Assembly: GCA_902495075.1 (NCBI GenBank)
Contig: CABUVO010000038.1
Span: 1-32,506 of the forward strand
DNA from: an uncultured Porphyromonadaceae bacterium
Lineage (GTDB): Bacteria; Bacteroidota; Bacteroidia; Bacteroidales; Muribaculaceae
Direction: 5' to 3'
Length of the DNA: 32,506 nt
This document shows, in pieces, positions 25,149 through 32,506 of the stretch (position 1 is the first letter of the stretch; every line of letters begins with the position of its first letter). Below the pieces are notes generated by a model. It worked only from the letters and a program-made list of their open reading frames with translations, searched no databases and was not told where the DNA came from. A program made the position numbers and the translations under genes.

Positions 25149-26669
25149 ATGAGAAATTTTATTAAAACAGCTTTGATGACAGGTGCTCTCGCTATGTGGC
25201 TTCCAGCCGCAACTGCCTGTTCGGAGAAATATCTGACATATAACCATACTCCGGGAGAGAAAACGGAACAACCAGAAGATCCCGGCAAAGAGGAAATCCC
25301 TGAAAACATGGCAAAGGGCTCTTACAAATTACTTGCTGACAAGCCGGGACAGGTGATTGAAGGACTCGGATTTGAAATACAGGGAGAGATGGCAGCGGAA
25401 GCTGATGTCAACAATGAGAACCGTCCGCTCGGTGTTCCTTATGATCTTGTGCCTTCTGAGCGTAAGCGCCTCGCTGAAGAAATGCTTAAAGGTTTTCGTT
25501 ACATGCGTGTCGGAGTGGGCATATATTTCCGTGGGGTGACACAGGATCATAAGAATATTATTGAGCGTAAGGAAGGACAGGCGGAAGCCATGGTGCAGCT
25601 TATGAAAGATGCCGGAGTGGAAGGTATATCAATGGAATACTGGAGTCCTGCACCATACTGGAAATCAAATGGAAACTTTAGCGATGGAACGTTAAAGAGC
25701 TTTGACGATGATTTTCTTGATGAATTTACTGATGCCCTCATGCAGGATATCAAATATATGAAGGAGAAAGGCTTCAAGGTTTCCAGCTGGGGTTTACAGA
25801 ACGAGTGTCAATATCCGGAAGTGGGTTATTCCCATTGCCATTATACCGAAGACCAGTTTGTGAAGGTGTTTGGCAAAGCAGCTCCCAAAGTCAGGGCACT
25901 TGATCCCGGAATTGAGATAATCTACGATACCAACAGTGGTCAGAATGGCTCATACGGTCCGAAGTTATGGCAAGAGAATCCTCAGCTCCTGCAATATGTT
26001 GATGCGTGGGTATATCACCGCATCGGTGATGACTCCGATTTAGTTATGGATCGCCGAGACAGCTATAAAGCCAATAGTCAGGACAAGCCCATATATCAGA
26101 ATGAGTATGAGTATTTCTCAGATCAGGTGAAAGCGCATACGTTTGAATGGCTGATGGTCAACACCGCGCAATCCATTATGAACTGGATGACCTTTATAGA
26201 GTCTCCGAAATGGTATTGGCTTCATGCGTTGAAACCGATTGACGATACATGGAACCGTGATGGATTCGGACTCGGTGTGTGGCGCCCGTCATATTCTAAC
26301 GAAAGTCACGACTATCCTGAACTCGCACATGGACATTGGGAATTCAACTGGCAGAATTATAACGCTATTGCCGGTTTCTTGAAATATATGCCCTGGGATT
26401 CCAGAAGATATAATGTTGAGGAAGACGAAGAACGTCATGACAACCGAATCATGGCGTGGAAGACTCCTGCCGGAAAACTTGTGATGGCGATGACCAATCG
26501 TTCCGATGATTGGTTCGAGTTTGATGTGACTCTTGACGGTGCAAAGAATATGAAAGGCTACCGGTTTGATAAAAATGGCAGAGATGTAGAGGTTGCGTCA
26601 AATAACGGGGCTTCTTCGTTGAGTGCTAAGGTGAAACCATGGAGCATAGAATTTTGGGTGGAACAATGA
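25149..26669 (+). CDS. Clan GH-A glycoside hydrolase lipoprotein, GH30-like
   Basis: This 506-residue protein has a signal ending at a probable lipid-modified Cys24 (ATAC) and a charged Pro/Glu-rich linker (33-52). The (beta/alpha)8 domain begins VIEGLGFEIQGE, as in GH30 enzymes. SSWGLQNECQYP places the acid/base at Glu219, and KPIYQNEYEYF places the nucleophile at Glu319 or Glu321. A C-terminal beta-sandwich follows (MAWKTPAGKLVMAMTNRSDDWFEFDVTL...VKPWSIEFWVEQ). GH30 enzymes cleave beta-linked glucans, xylans, galactans or fucosides; this sequence is divergent and its subfamily is not evident. It lies 25 nt after SusD and overlaps the next gene by 4 bp. Confidence 0.7.
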   Translation: MRNFIKTALMTGALAMWLPAATACSEKYLTYNHTPGEKTEQPEDPGKEEIPENMAKGSYKLLADKPGQVIEGLGFEIQGEMAAEADVNNENRPLGVPYDLVPSERKRLAEEMLKGFRYMRVGVGIYFRGVTQDHKNIIERKEGQAEAMVQLMKDAGVEGISMEYWSPAPYWKSNGNFSDGTLKSFDDDFLDEFTDALMQDIKYMKEKGFKVSSWGLQNECQYPEVGYSHCHYTEDQFVKVFGKAAPKVRALDPGIEIIYDTNSGQNGSYGPKLWQENPQLLQYVDAWVYHRIGDDSDLVMDRRDSYKANSQDKPIYQNEYEYFSDQVKAHTFEWLMVNTAQSIMNWMTFIESPKWYWLHALKPIDDTWNRDGFGLGVWRPSYSNESHDYPELAHGHWEFNWQNYNAIAGFLKYMPWDSRRYNVEEDEERHDNRIMAWKTPAGKLVMAMTNRSDDWFEFDVTLDGAKNMKGYRFDKNGRDVEVASNNGASSLSAKVKPWSIEFWVEQ

Positions 26670-29146
26670 TAGGTAAAGGTAAAAAAAGTATTGTCAAGGT
26701 AGTGTCTATGCTTGTTGCATCCGGTGTGTTTGCCGGGTGCAGCGGCACAGGAACCGTCAGTGAACAGGATGGTAAGTATCCAGAGTATGGGGGTGTCTAC
26801 CCCCATCTGGCGTATTATAATAACGAAGGAGAATGCGGAACGGGGGCTGTTGTGCCGTGGCAGGGAAAGTTATGGGTTGTTACGTATGGCCCGCATCTCC
26901 CCTGGGGGTCGAGCGATAAACTCTACGAGATCAATGATACGCTCGGAATATCCGTGCGACCGGAAAGTATTGGTGGAACGCCTGCCGACAGAATGATACA
27001 CCGCGAAAGCGGACAGCTCATAATAGGTCCTTATTTTATCGACAGCCTTTGCAATGTGAGGGCGTTGTCATATTCTGATGCTCAGGGACGATACACGGGT
27101 GTGGCGCGTCATTTGACTGATCCCGCCAACAAAGTGTATATAGCCACAATGGAGGAGGGGTTCTATGAAGTCGACGTGAATACGTTGAATCATAAGGAAC
27201 TGTATCCCGATGCCAATTCGGAAACACATGATGACACAGGTGTCAATCCTCAGAATGATCTTCTTCCCGGAGCGCATGGCAAAGGTCTTTACAGCGGTCA
27301 GGGTGTTCTTGTCTTTTCAAATAATGGTGAAGCTGTTCCCGAAGCATTGGAAAAATTCAATATACCTTCGGGATGTTTATCGGAATGGGATGGAAAAGAC
27401 TGGAAGGTGGTGAGACGGAATCAGTTTACAGAAGTGACGGGTCCCGGTGGAATATATGGCAATCCATCGCCTGCCACAGATCCGATATATGCGTTGGGAT
27501 GGGACTACAAGTCGATTCTTCTTGGAGTCAGGGAAAATGGAGATTGGAAATTCTTCAGGCTTCCCAAGGCAAGTCATTCTTATGACGGTGCTCATGGCTG
27601 GAACACGGAGTGGCCCCGCATACGTGAAGTCGGGACAGCCGAAAATCCGTTCTTACTTATGACGATGCATGGCATGTTCTGGAAATTTCCGCAAAAATTC
27701 GGTAAGAATAACAATGCAGGAATAATGCCTTTATCGGCATACCTTAAAGTGATTGGGGATTTTACCCGCTGGAACGACAGACTGGTTTTCGGATGTGACG
27801 ATTCAGCTAAGAAAGAATTCCTGAATAAACGCAAGATAAAAGGTGGAATAGCAGGACCGGGACAAAGCAATTCAAATTTATGGTTTCTTGAACCGGAGCA
27901 AGTTTCGAAACTCGGACCAACAAACGCTACCGGCGCAGTTTGGCTGAATGAGGAGATAAAAGCGGGAGAGTCAAGCGATCCTTTTCTGTTCGGGCCTTGG
28001 TCAAAAAGATGCGCATGGGTAAAGAATGACGGAGAGGAAAAGGCTGTTTTTTCTTTTGAAACAGAAGATGGCACCGGTAAAAAAAGAACCTTGAAAAAAG
28101 AAATGGTACCTGCATCGGAATCCCGTTTTGTAGAATTCTCATCTGCCGACAAAGGGGAGTGGATAAGGGTCACGGTAGACAAACCGACAAAAGGGAGTGT
28201 TGTTTTCTCTTTTGCGTCGGATGATAAAAGGTCAGCGGAGATGTCTCCCATGTTCGATGGATTGGCTAAAATAGGAGAGAAGAAAGCGTCAGAAGGTTTG
28301 CTTTATTGTCTTGGCAACAACAGCCGTAAATTGGGGGTTGCTGCAAAAACGGATGACGGACATTCTTACTATGAACTCAGTGGAGACATGACTCTTCAGA
28401 AGAAAGATAGTGCCGGGTATGATTCTTATATCAGAAAGAATCTTGCCATCTCATCGAACGGGATGGAAATAACATCAGGGTCTGTGTTAATAACTGATGA
28501 TAAAGGGAGACGCTGGCATTTGCCATTGGGTTCGGGAGCTTTTACAGAACCAACAAAAAAGAATCAGCTCAGAGTGTGCAGGGAAGTTGCCACTGAAAGA
28601 GACTTGTTGAACCTGCACGGCACTTTCTATGAACTGCCGGCAGAAAATGCCGATGGATTCGCAAAGGTGCGTCCTGTTTCGTCGCATAATCTCAATATCA
28701 ACGATTATGCATCGTTCCGGGGAATGTTGTTGATGACGGGGTGTGCTGACGGGAATCCGGATAATGAAAGGATTGTGACCTCAGACGATGGAAAACTCTC
28801 TATTTGGGCAGGTGCCATAGATGACCTGTGGAAATTGGGGAAACCGACCGGAAGTGGAGGTCCATGGGTTGACCGTCACGTTTCCGCAGGGGAATATTCG
28901 GATCCATATCTTATCGGTTTCTATGATAACCGGGTATTGAACCTTTCGCATAAATCCGATAGAAAAGTTACGTTTACCGTAGAGGCTGACCCTACAGGCG
29001 AGGGCGATTGGATGCATTATGCTGATTTCGAAGTAGAGCCGGATGATTCATTCATTTATAAATTCCCCGATGCTTTTCAAGCCCGCTGGATAAGGTTCAA
29101 GACAGACAGCCCATGTGTGGCGACAACATGGCTGGAATACCGCTGA
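26666..29146 (+). CDS. Large propeller-like lipoprotein of unknown function
   Basis: This 826-residue protein has a lipobox at Cys25 (VFAGC). I do not recognise a named family. Blade-like repeats are visible (ARHLTDPANKVYIATMEEGFYEVD, IREVGTAENPFLLMTMHGMFWKFP, VCREVATERDLLNLHGTFYELP), suggesting a beta-propeller. A segment of about 200-230 residues is duplicated: both copies run from a W-[KR]-x-LP strand through HG-[MT]-F and end with AGE.SDP[FY]L.G plus a beta-sandwich. Aromatic and His-rich motifs near the N-terminus (GECGTGAVVPWQGKLWVVTY, GPHLPWGSSDKLYEI) could form an active or binding site. The start at 26666 gives a normal lipoprotein signal and an ATGA overlap with the GH30-like gene, so the two are probably partners. 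It is either a new enzyme family or a glycan-binding protein. Confidence 0.75.
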   Translation: MIGKGKKSIVKVVSMLVASGVFAGCSGTGTVSEQDGKYPEYGGVYPHLAYYNNEGECGTGAVVPWQGKLWVVTYGPHLPWGSSDKLYEINDTLGISVRPESIGGTPADRMIHRESGQLIIGPYFIDSLCNVRALSYSDAQGRYTGVARHLTDPANKVYIATMEEGFYEVDVNTLNHKELYPDANSETHDDTGVNPQNDLLPGAHGKGLYSGQGVLVFSNNGEAVPEALEKFNIPSGCLSEWDGKDWKVVRRNQFTEVTGPGGIYGNPSPATDPIYALGWDYKSILLGVRENGDWKFFRLPKASHSYDGAHGWNTEWPRIREVGTAENPFLLMTMHGMFWKFPQKFGKNNNAGIMPLSAYLKVIGDFTRWNDRLVFGCDDSAKKEFLNKRKIKGGIAGPGQSNSNLWFLEPEQVSKLGPTNATGAVWLNEEIKAGESSDPFLFGPWSKRCAWVKNDGEEKAVFSFETEDGTGKKRTLKKEMVPASESRFVEFSSADKGEWIRVTVDKPTKGSVVFSFASDDKRSAEMSPMFDGLAKIGEKKASEGLLYCLGNNSRKLGVAAKTDDGHSYYELSGDMTLQKKDSAGYDSYIRKNLAISSNGMEITSGSVLITDDKGRRWHLPLGSGAFTEPTKKNQLRVCREVATERDLLNLHGTFYELPAENADGFAKVRPVSSHNLNINDYASFRGMLLMTGCADGNPDNERIVTSDDGKLSIWAGAIDDLWKLGKPTGSGGPWVDRHVSAGEYSDPYLIGFYDNRVLNLSHKSDRKVTFTVEADPTGEGDWMHYADFEVEPDDSFIYKFPDAFQARWIRFKTDSPCVATTWLEYR
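27527..29143 (+). repeat. Internal duplication within the propeller-like gene
   Basis: Protein segments from about 27527-28217 and 28498-29143 align by eye. The shared landmarks are MHGMFWKFP versus LHGTFYELP, RWNDRLVFGCDD versus FRGMLLMTGCAD, LWFLEP versus LWKLGK, AGESSDPFLFG versus AGEYSDPYLIG, and a closing strand WIRVTVD versus WIRFKTD. The DNA has diverged, so the duplication is old. Confidence 0.65.
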
Positions 29147-29187
29147 AATTAAACTTAAATGAATTATTAACTCAAAAATAACATATC

Positions 29188-29712
29188 ATGAAAAAAATCT
29201 TTATTTCTCTTTTATTATGCTCTTCATTGTTTTATGTCAATGCCGCAGCTGAAAATGTCGGTCCCGGAAGTGATATAGAAGACTGGGGTGTGGTTGTTGA
29301 TGGCAAACTGTCGGTAAAAGTAAGCGTTGACAATCCCGTTGCCGTAACCTTGACACCGGCAGGTGAACAGACACCGGTTTCGCTGCAGGAAGGAGTCAAT
29401 ACGGTGAAGGTTCCTGACACTGATAGAAACTTTACAGTGAAAGCAAAGGAGGGATACGCTATCGAATCAGTAAAAGTAGGCGACAAATCAATCTCGGTTG
29501 TAAATGGTGTTGCCAATGTTCCTTGTGAGGCTGGGAAAGAGGTGGTTATAGTTACTAAGAAAGATACCTCTTCCACCGTGAAGTTGGTTGCGAATGATGA
29601 TAACATGGCAGTCCGCTATTTCGATCTTCGCGGAATTGAGGTTTCTAATCCTCAGAAAGGACAGATCTATATAATGCTAAAGAATGGGAAAGCTGTAAAG
29701 ATACGTAAATAG
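29188..29712 (+). CDS. Small secreted beta-rich protein with T9SS-like tail
   Basis: This 174-residue protein has a signal peptide (MKKIFISLLLCSSLFYVNA). A short beta-sandwich-like middle (about 38-125: LSVKVSVDNPVAVTLTP, EGVNTVKVPDTDRNFTVKAKEGYAIESVKVGD) is followed by a C-terminal tail with YFDLRGIEVSNPQKGQIYI and a final KAVKIRK, matching the type IX sorting pattern. The family of the middle domain is not recognised. It sits 41 nt after the propeller-like gene and 3 nt before GH36, so it is part of the operon. It may be a small surface glycan-binding or accessory protein. Confidence 0.7.
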   Translation: MKKIFISLLLCSSLFYVNAAAENVGPGSDIEDWGVVVDGKLSVKVSVDNPVAVTLTPAGEQTPVSLQEGVNTVKVPDTDRNFTVKAKEGYAIESVKVGDKSISVVNGVANVPCEAGKEVVIVTKKDTSSTVKLVANDDNMAVRYFDLRGIEVSNPQKGQIYIMLKNGKAVKIRK

Positions 29713-29715
29713 CCA

Positions 29716-31914
29716 ATGTCAATCCGTCCATTATTATATTTGATTCTTTCCTCTGCGTTATGTCTCAATGCAGAGACTGTATGTGTCAGCACGCCTGCAA
29801 CGGCACTTATACTTGATGCGGAGAAAGGGAAAGAACTGGAATTTTTGTACTATGGTGTTCCGGTTACGCGAGAAGATTTGCAGTCTGTTTGTTCAGCCGG
29901 TGTGTCGCAGGCAAAAGCCTATCAGTCATATGGAATATATCCTGACGAGGAAACGCCATTATGGATAACACATTCGGATGGAAACAAGACGAGTCGTCTT
30001 GTGGTCACGGATGTGCTGACGGAACAGAATGCCAATTCAACACTTACTACAGTAAGAACCAGAGATGATGTCTATCCGGTGGAGGTGGATATAAAATATC
30101 TAACCTATGCTGATTGTGACATTATAGAGACATGGACGGAGATAAGGAATGGCGAAAGAAAGAACATAACGCTGACACGATTTGATTCCGCATATCTTCC
30201 CATACACATGGGAGATGTGTGGGTCAGCCATATGGCAGGATGCTGGGCAAATGAAGCTCGTCTGGTAGAAGAACCATTGCAGCCCGGAGTGCTGAAGATC
30301 CGGAATAAGGATGGTGTGCGGAATGCTCAGACCGCACGCGCGGAGTTGATGCTTTCACTAAACGGCAGACCCCGGGAGGAACATGGCGCCACCATCGGCG
30401 CGGCGTTATGCTATAGCGGCAATTATCATATCGAGGTAGATACTTATACCGGTCGTTATCATCATCTCAGATTCGGTATCAATCCTGATAATTCAAGCTA
30501 CACACTCGCTCCCGGAGAAACGTTTGTAACTCCTCGGGTTGCATTGTCGTTCAGTATTGATGGGAAAGGTGGTATAAGCCGCAATTTTCACAAATGGGGG
30601 AGAAGGCACATGCTGCGTCATGGCGATAAACCCCGTAAGATCCTTCTCAACAGTTGGGAGGGGGTGTATTTCGATATCGATGAGCCCAAGATGGTTGCCA
30701 TGATGAAGGACATTGCGGCGCTCGGCGGCGAATTGTTTGTAATGGACGATGGCTGGTTTGGGGACAAGTATCCGCGCAATGACGACACAAGCGGACTCGG
30801 AGACTGGGTTACGGACAAGCGTAAGCTGCCCGGAGGATTAAAAGCTCTTGCTGACAGCGCCCGCGCTGCAGGGGTGGGATTCGGCATATGGCTTGAACCT
30901 GAGATGGCTGACATATCCAGTGAGATATATGAAAAGCATCCCGACTGGATCATAAAGGCTCCCGAGCGCGATATCGTAGCGGGAAGAGGAGGGTCTCAGG
31001 TTGTTCTTGATTTTTCCAATCCTCAAGTGCGAGATCATGTGGTGTCGGTAATTGACCGTGTTCTTAAAGAGGCACCCTCGATTGAATACATCAAATGGGA
31101 TTGCAACAGTGGCATATACATGCATGGCTCACAATCTCTTGCAAAAGACAGACAAAACCATCTCTATATTGACTGGCACAAAGGATTTGAAGAAGTTCTC
31201 TCAAGGATACGTGATAAATATCCCGAACTGACGATTCAGGCTTGCGGAGGAGGTGGTGCCCGTGTCAACTGGGGTGTATTGAAATTCTTTGACGAGTTTT
31301 GGACCAGCGACAATACCGATGCTCTCCAACGTATCTATATACAATGGGGCACGTCTCACTTCTATCCCTCTATTGCAATGGCATCACACATCAGTGCTTC
31401 TCCAAATCACCAGACGCACAGGCGTGTGCCTATAAAGTTCCGCGCGGATGTGGCGATGAGCGGGCGTCTCGGCGTTGAACTTCAGCCAAAAGATATGACG
31501 GAGGAAGAAGCGGAGGTGTGTCGCAGGGCTGTTTCGGATTATAAAAGAGTCAGAAACACTATTCAGCAGGGCGATCTCTATCGCCTGCATTCTCCATACG
31601 ATAAAGGTGGTGTGGCTTCCTTAATGTATGTCTCCGAGAAAAAAGACGAGGCTGTGCTTTTCTGGTACAGAACGGAATCCTTTGTAGGGCAGATCCTGCC
31701 TGTGACTAAACTTGCAGGGCTTGACAGTAATGGAACGTACAGGATAACTGAGCTGAACCGTATCGATGACAATCCGGTGCCTTTTGAAGGGAAATGCTTT
31801 TCCGGAGCGTTCCTAATGAATCAAGGTCTTGATATGCCATATCGACACGATGTGCCTGATGATCGTAAAAGTGAGTACTCCAGTCGTGTTTTACTAATTG
31901 AAAGACAAAACTGA
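29716..31914 (+). CDS. Secreted GH36 alpha-galactosidase
   Basis: This 732-residue protein has a signal peptide (PLLYLILSSALCLNA), an N-terminal beta-supersandwich (about 20-290), a (beta/alpha)8 domain (about 300-640) and a small C-terminal beta domain. GH36 hallmarks are LLNSWEGVYFD, FVMDDGWFGDKYPRNDD, GFGIWLEPEM, the nucleophile Asp462 in YIKWDCNS, the CGGGGAR loop, and the acid/base Asp532 in FWTSDNTDALQR. The length is normal for the family. It removes terminal alpha-galactose from oligosaccharides or polymer side chains. It starts 3 nt after the small T9SS-tailed gene and ends 5 nt before GH97. Confidence 0.93.
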   Translation: MSIRPLLYLILSSALCLNAETVCVSTPATALILDAEKGKELEFLYYGVPVTREDLQSVCSAGVSQAKAYQSYGIYPDEETPLWITHSDGNKTSRLVVTDVLTEQNANSTLTTVRTRDDVYPVEVDIKYLTYADCDIIETWTEIRNGERKNITLTRFDSAYLPIHMGDVWVSHMAGCWANEARLVEEPLQPGVLKIRNKDGVRNAQTARAELMLSLNGRPREEHGATIGAALCYSGNYHIEVDTYTGRYHHLRFGINPDNSSYTLAPGETFVTPRVALSFSIDGKGGISRNFHKWGRRHMLRHGDKPRKILLNSWEGVYFDIDEPKMVAMMKDIAALGGELFVMDDGWFGDKYPRNDDTSGLGDWVTDKRKLPGGLKALADSARAAGVGFGIWLEPEMADISSEIYEKHPDWIIKAPERDIVAGRGGSQVVLDFSNPQVRDHVVSVIDRVLKEAPSIEYIKWDCNSGIYMHGSQSLAKDRQNHLYIDWHKGFEEVLSRIRDKYPELTIQACGGGGARVNWGVLKFFDEFWTSDNTDALQRIYIQWGTSHFYPSIAMASHISASPNHQTHRRVPIKFRADVAMSGRLGVELQPKDMTEEEAEVCRRAVSDYKRVRNTIQQGDLYRLHSPYDKGGVASLMYVSEKKDEAVLFWYRTESFVGQILPVTKLAGLDSNGTYRITELNRIDDNPVPFEGKCFSGAFLMNQGLDMPYRHDVPDDRKSEYSSRVLLIERQN

Positions 31915-31919
31915 CAATC

Positions 31920-32506
31920 ATGATGTCAAGAATCAGGGCAGTCGCCCTCTTCCTTTGCGCCTGCTGTTTATCTTTGGCTTATGCCGCAAAGACGCAAGTC
32001 AAATCGCCCGACGGACTTCTCTCCGTGGAATTCAGCCTTGACAGGCAAGGGCGTCCCGGATATTCGGTTTCCTACCGAGACCGGGAGGTCATCCGTCCCT
32101 CCCGCATGGGGTTCACGCTTTCCGACGGCACCTCGCTCGCCGACGGGTTCGGCATGGGGAAGGTGAGCTACCAGAAATGTGACAGCCTGTGGGCGCCCGT
32201 ATGGGGCGAGAACGACTCCATACGCGAGAACTACAACGGCATGACCGTCCCCCTTTCGAAAGGGAAGACCCGCATGGACATAGAGTTCAGGGTCTTCAAC
32301 GAAGGCATCGGGTTCCGTTACGTCTTCCGGGAGCATCCCCGTCAGGTCCTGACGGTTCAGGAGGAGGCTACAACATTCGCCATGACCGGCGACCACACCG
32401 CATGGTGGATTCCCGAAGACTACGACTCCCAGGAATACGAGTACACCGAAAGCCGTCTTGGCGCGGTCACCGCCCCCGGCGTACAGACGTCGCTGATGAT
32501 GAAGAC
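31920..32506 (+). CDS. GH97-family glycosidase (partial, 3' end outside window)
   Basis: The first 195 codons are present. After a signal peptide (ALFLCACCLSLAYA) come KSPDGLLSVEFSLDRQGRPGYSVSYRDREVI, the start of the GH97 N-terminal domain, and then FRVFNEGIGFRYVF and WWIPEDYDSQEYEYTE, both typical of GH97. The catalytic barrel lies beyond the edge, so retaining alpha-galactosidase and inverting alpha-glucosidase types cannot be told apart; the GH36 neighbour favours an alpha-galactosidase or arabinopyranosidase-type activity. It starts 5 nt after the GH36 stop, so it is in the same operon by spacing, yet its GC content (62% in a sampled line) is far above that of GH36. Confidence 0.88.
   Translation, partial: MMSRIRAVALFLCACCLSLAYAAKTQVKSPDGLLSVEFSLDRQGRPGYSVSYRDREVIRPSRMGFTLSDGTSLADGFGMGKVSYQKCDSLWAPVWGENDSIRENYNGMTVPLSKGKTRMDIEFRVFNEGIGFRYVFREHPRQVLTVQEEATTFAMTGDHTAWWIPEDYDSQEYEYTESRLGAVTAPGVQTSLMMK

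Noticed and set aside
27592..28251. 219-codon minus-strand frame within the propeller-like gene
   Set aside because: It is antisense to a gene with clear repeats and operon coupling; its Ser/Pro/Phe-rich product looks like a mirror of the sense codons.

Overview
The window looks like gut-type Bacteroidales DNA, plausibly Muribaculaceae. The support is two SusC/SusD pairs, several SusE/F-like proteins, an ECF sigma/FecR anti-sigma pair, a SusR-like TPR-TM-HTH regulator, type IX secretion (T9SS) C-terminal sorting tails, and one promoter matching the Bacteroidetes TTTG / TAnnTTTG pattern with a 19-nt spacer. There are no tRNA or rRNA genes, CRISPR arrays or transposases. The family-level placement is inference; the rest is read from the sequence.

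The window holds two polysaccharide utilization loci (PULs) side by side. Left locus (1276-12840): a minus-strand operon of SusC, SusD, a one-domain SusE/F-like lipoprotein, a clan GH-D (GH27-like) lipoprotein, and two SusE/F-repeat proteins carrying T9SS tails, closed by a strong 17-bp hairpin terminator at 1211-1258. Its SusC has no STN signalling domain. The divergent plus-strand gene at 11227 encodes a SusR-like membrane regulator, and the shared intergenic region holds a helically phased array of short direct repeats that could be its operator. Right locus (20054 to beyond 32506): a plus-strand operon of an STN-containing SusC, SusD, a GH30-like hydrolase, a large unassigned propeller-like lipoprotein with an internal duplication, a small T9SS-tailed protein, a GH36 alpha-galactosidase and the start of a GH97 enzyme.

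Between them on the minus strand lie an ECF sigma factor, a FecR-type anti-sigma and a GH3 enzyme (tightly packed, 16922 to 12949), and a two-gene fimbrillin-like lipoprotein operon (19867 to 17138). The likely logic is that the STN domain of the right SusC signals through FecR to the sigma factor, while the left locus is switched by the SusR-like regulator. GH27-like, GH36 and GH97 enzymes together with GH3, GH30-like and GH43 enzymes suggest a branched plant or similar glycan with alpha-galactosyl or arabinosyl side chains; the substrate itself is inference.

The two edges (GH43 and a partial lipoprotein at 1-1058, GH97 from 31920) are clearly GC-richer (about 60-68% in sampled lines) than the interior (about 45% in a sampled line). 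A dispersed AT-rich repeat built from 16-bp tandem units occurs at 1080-1187 and again at 16934-17025. These signs suggest the locus was assembled by recombination. No stretch of more than 300 bases lacks a gene; the longest gaps are 10970-11226, 1059-1275 and 16923-17137, and each is described below.
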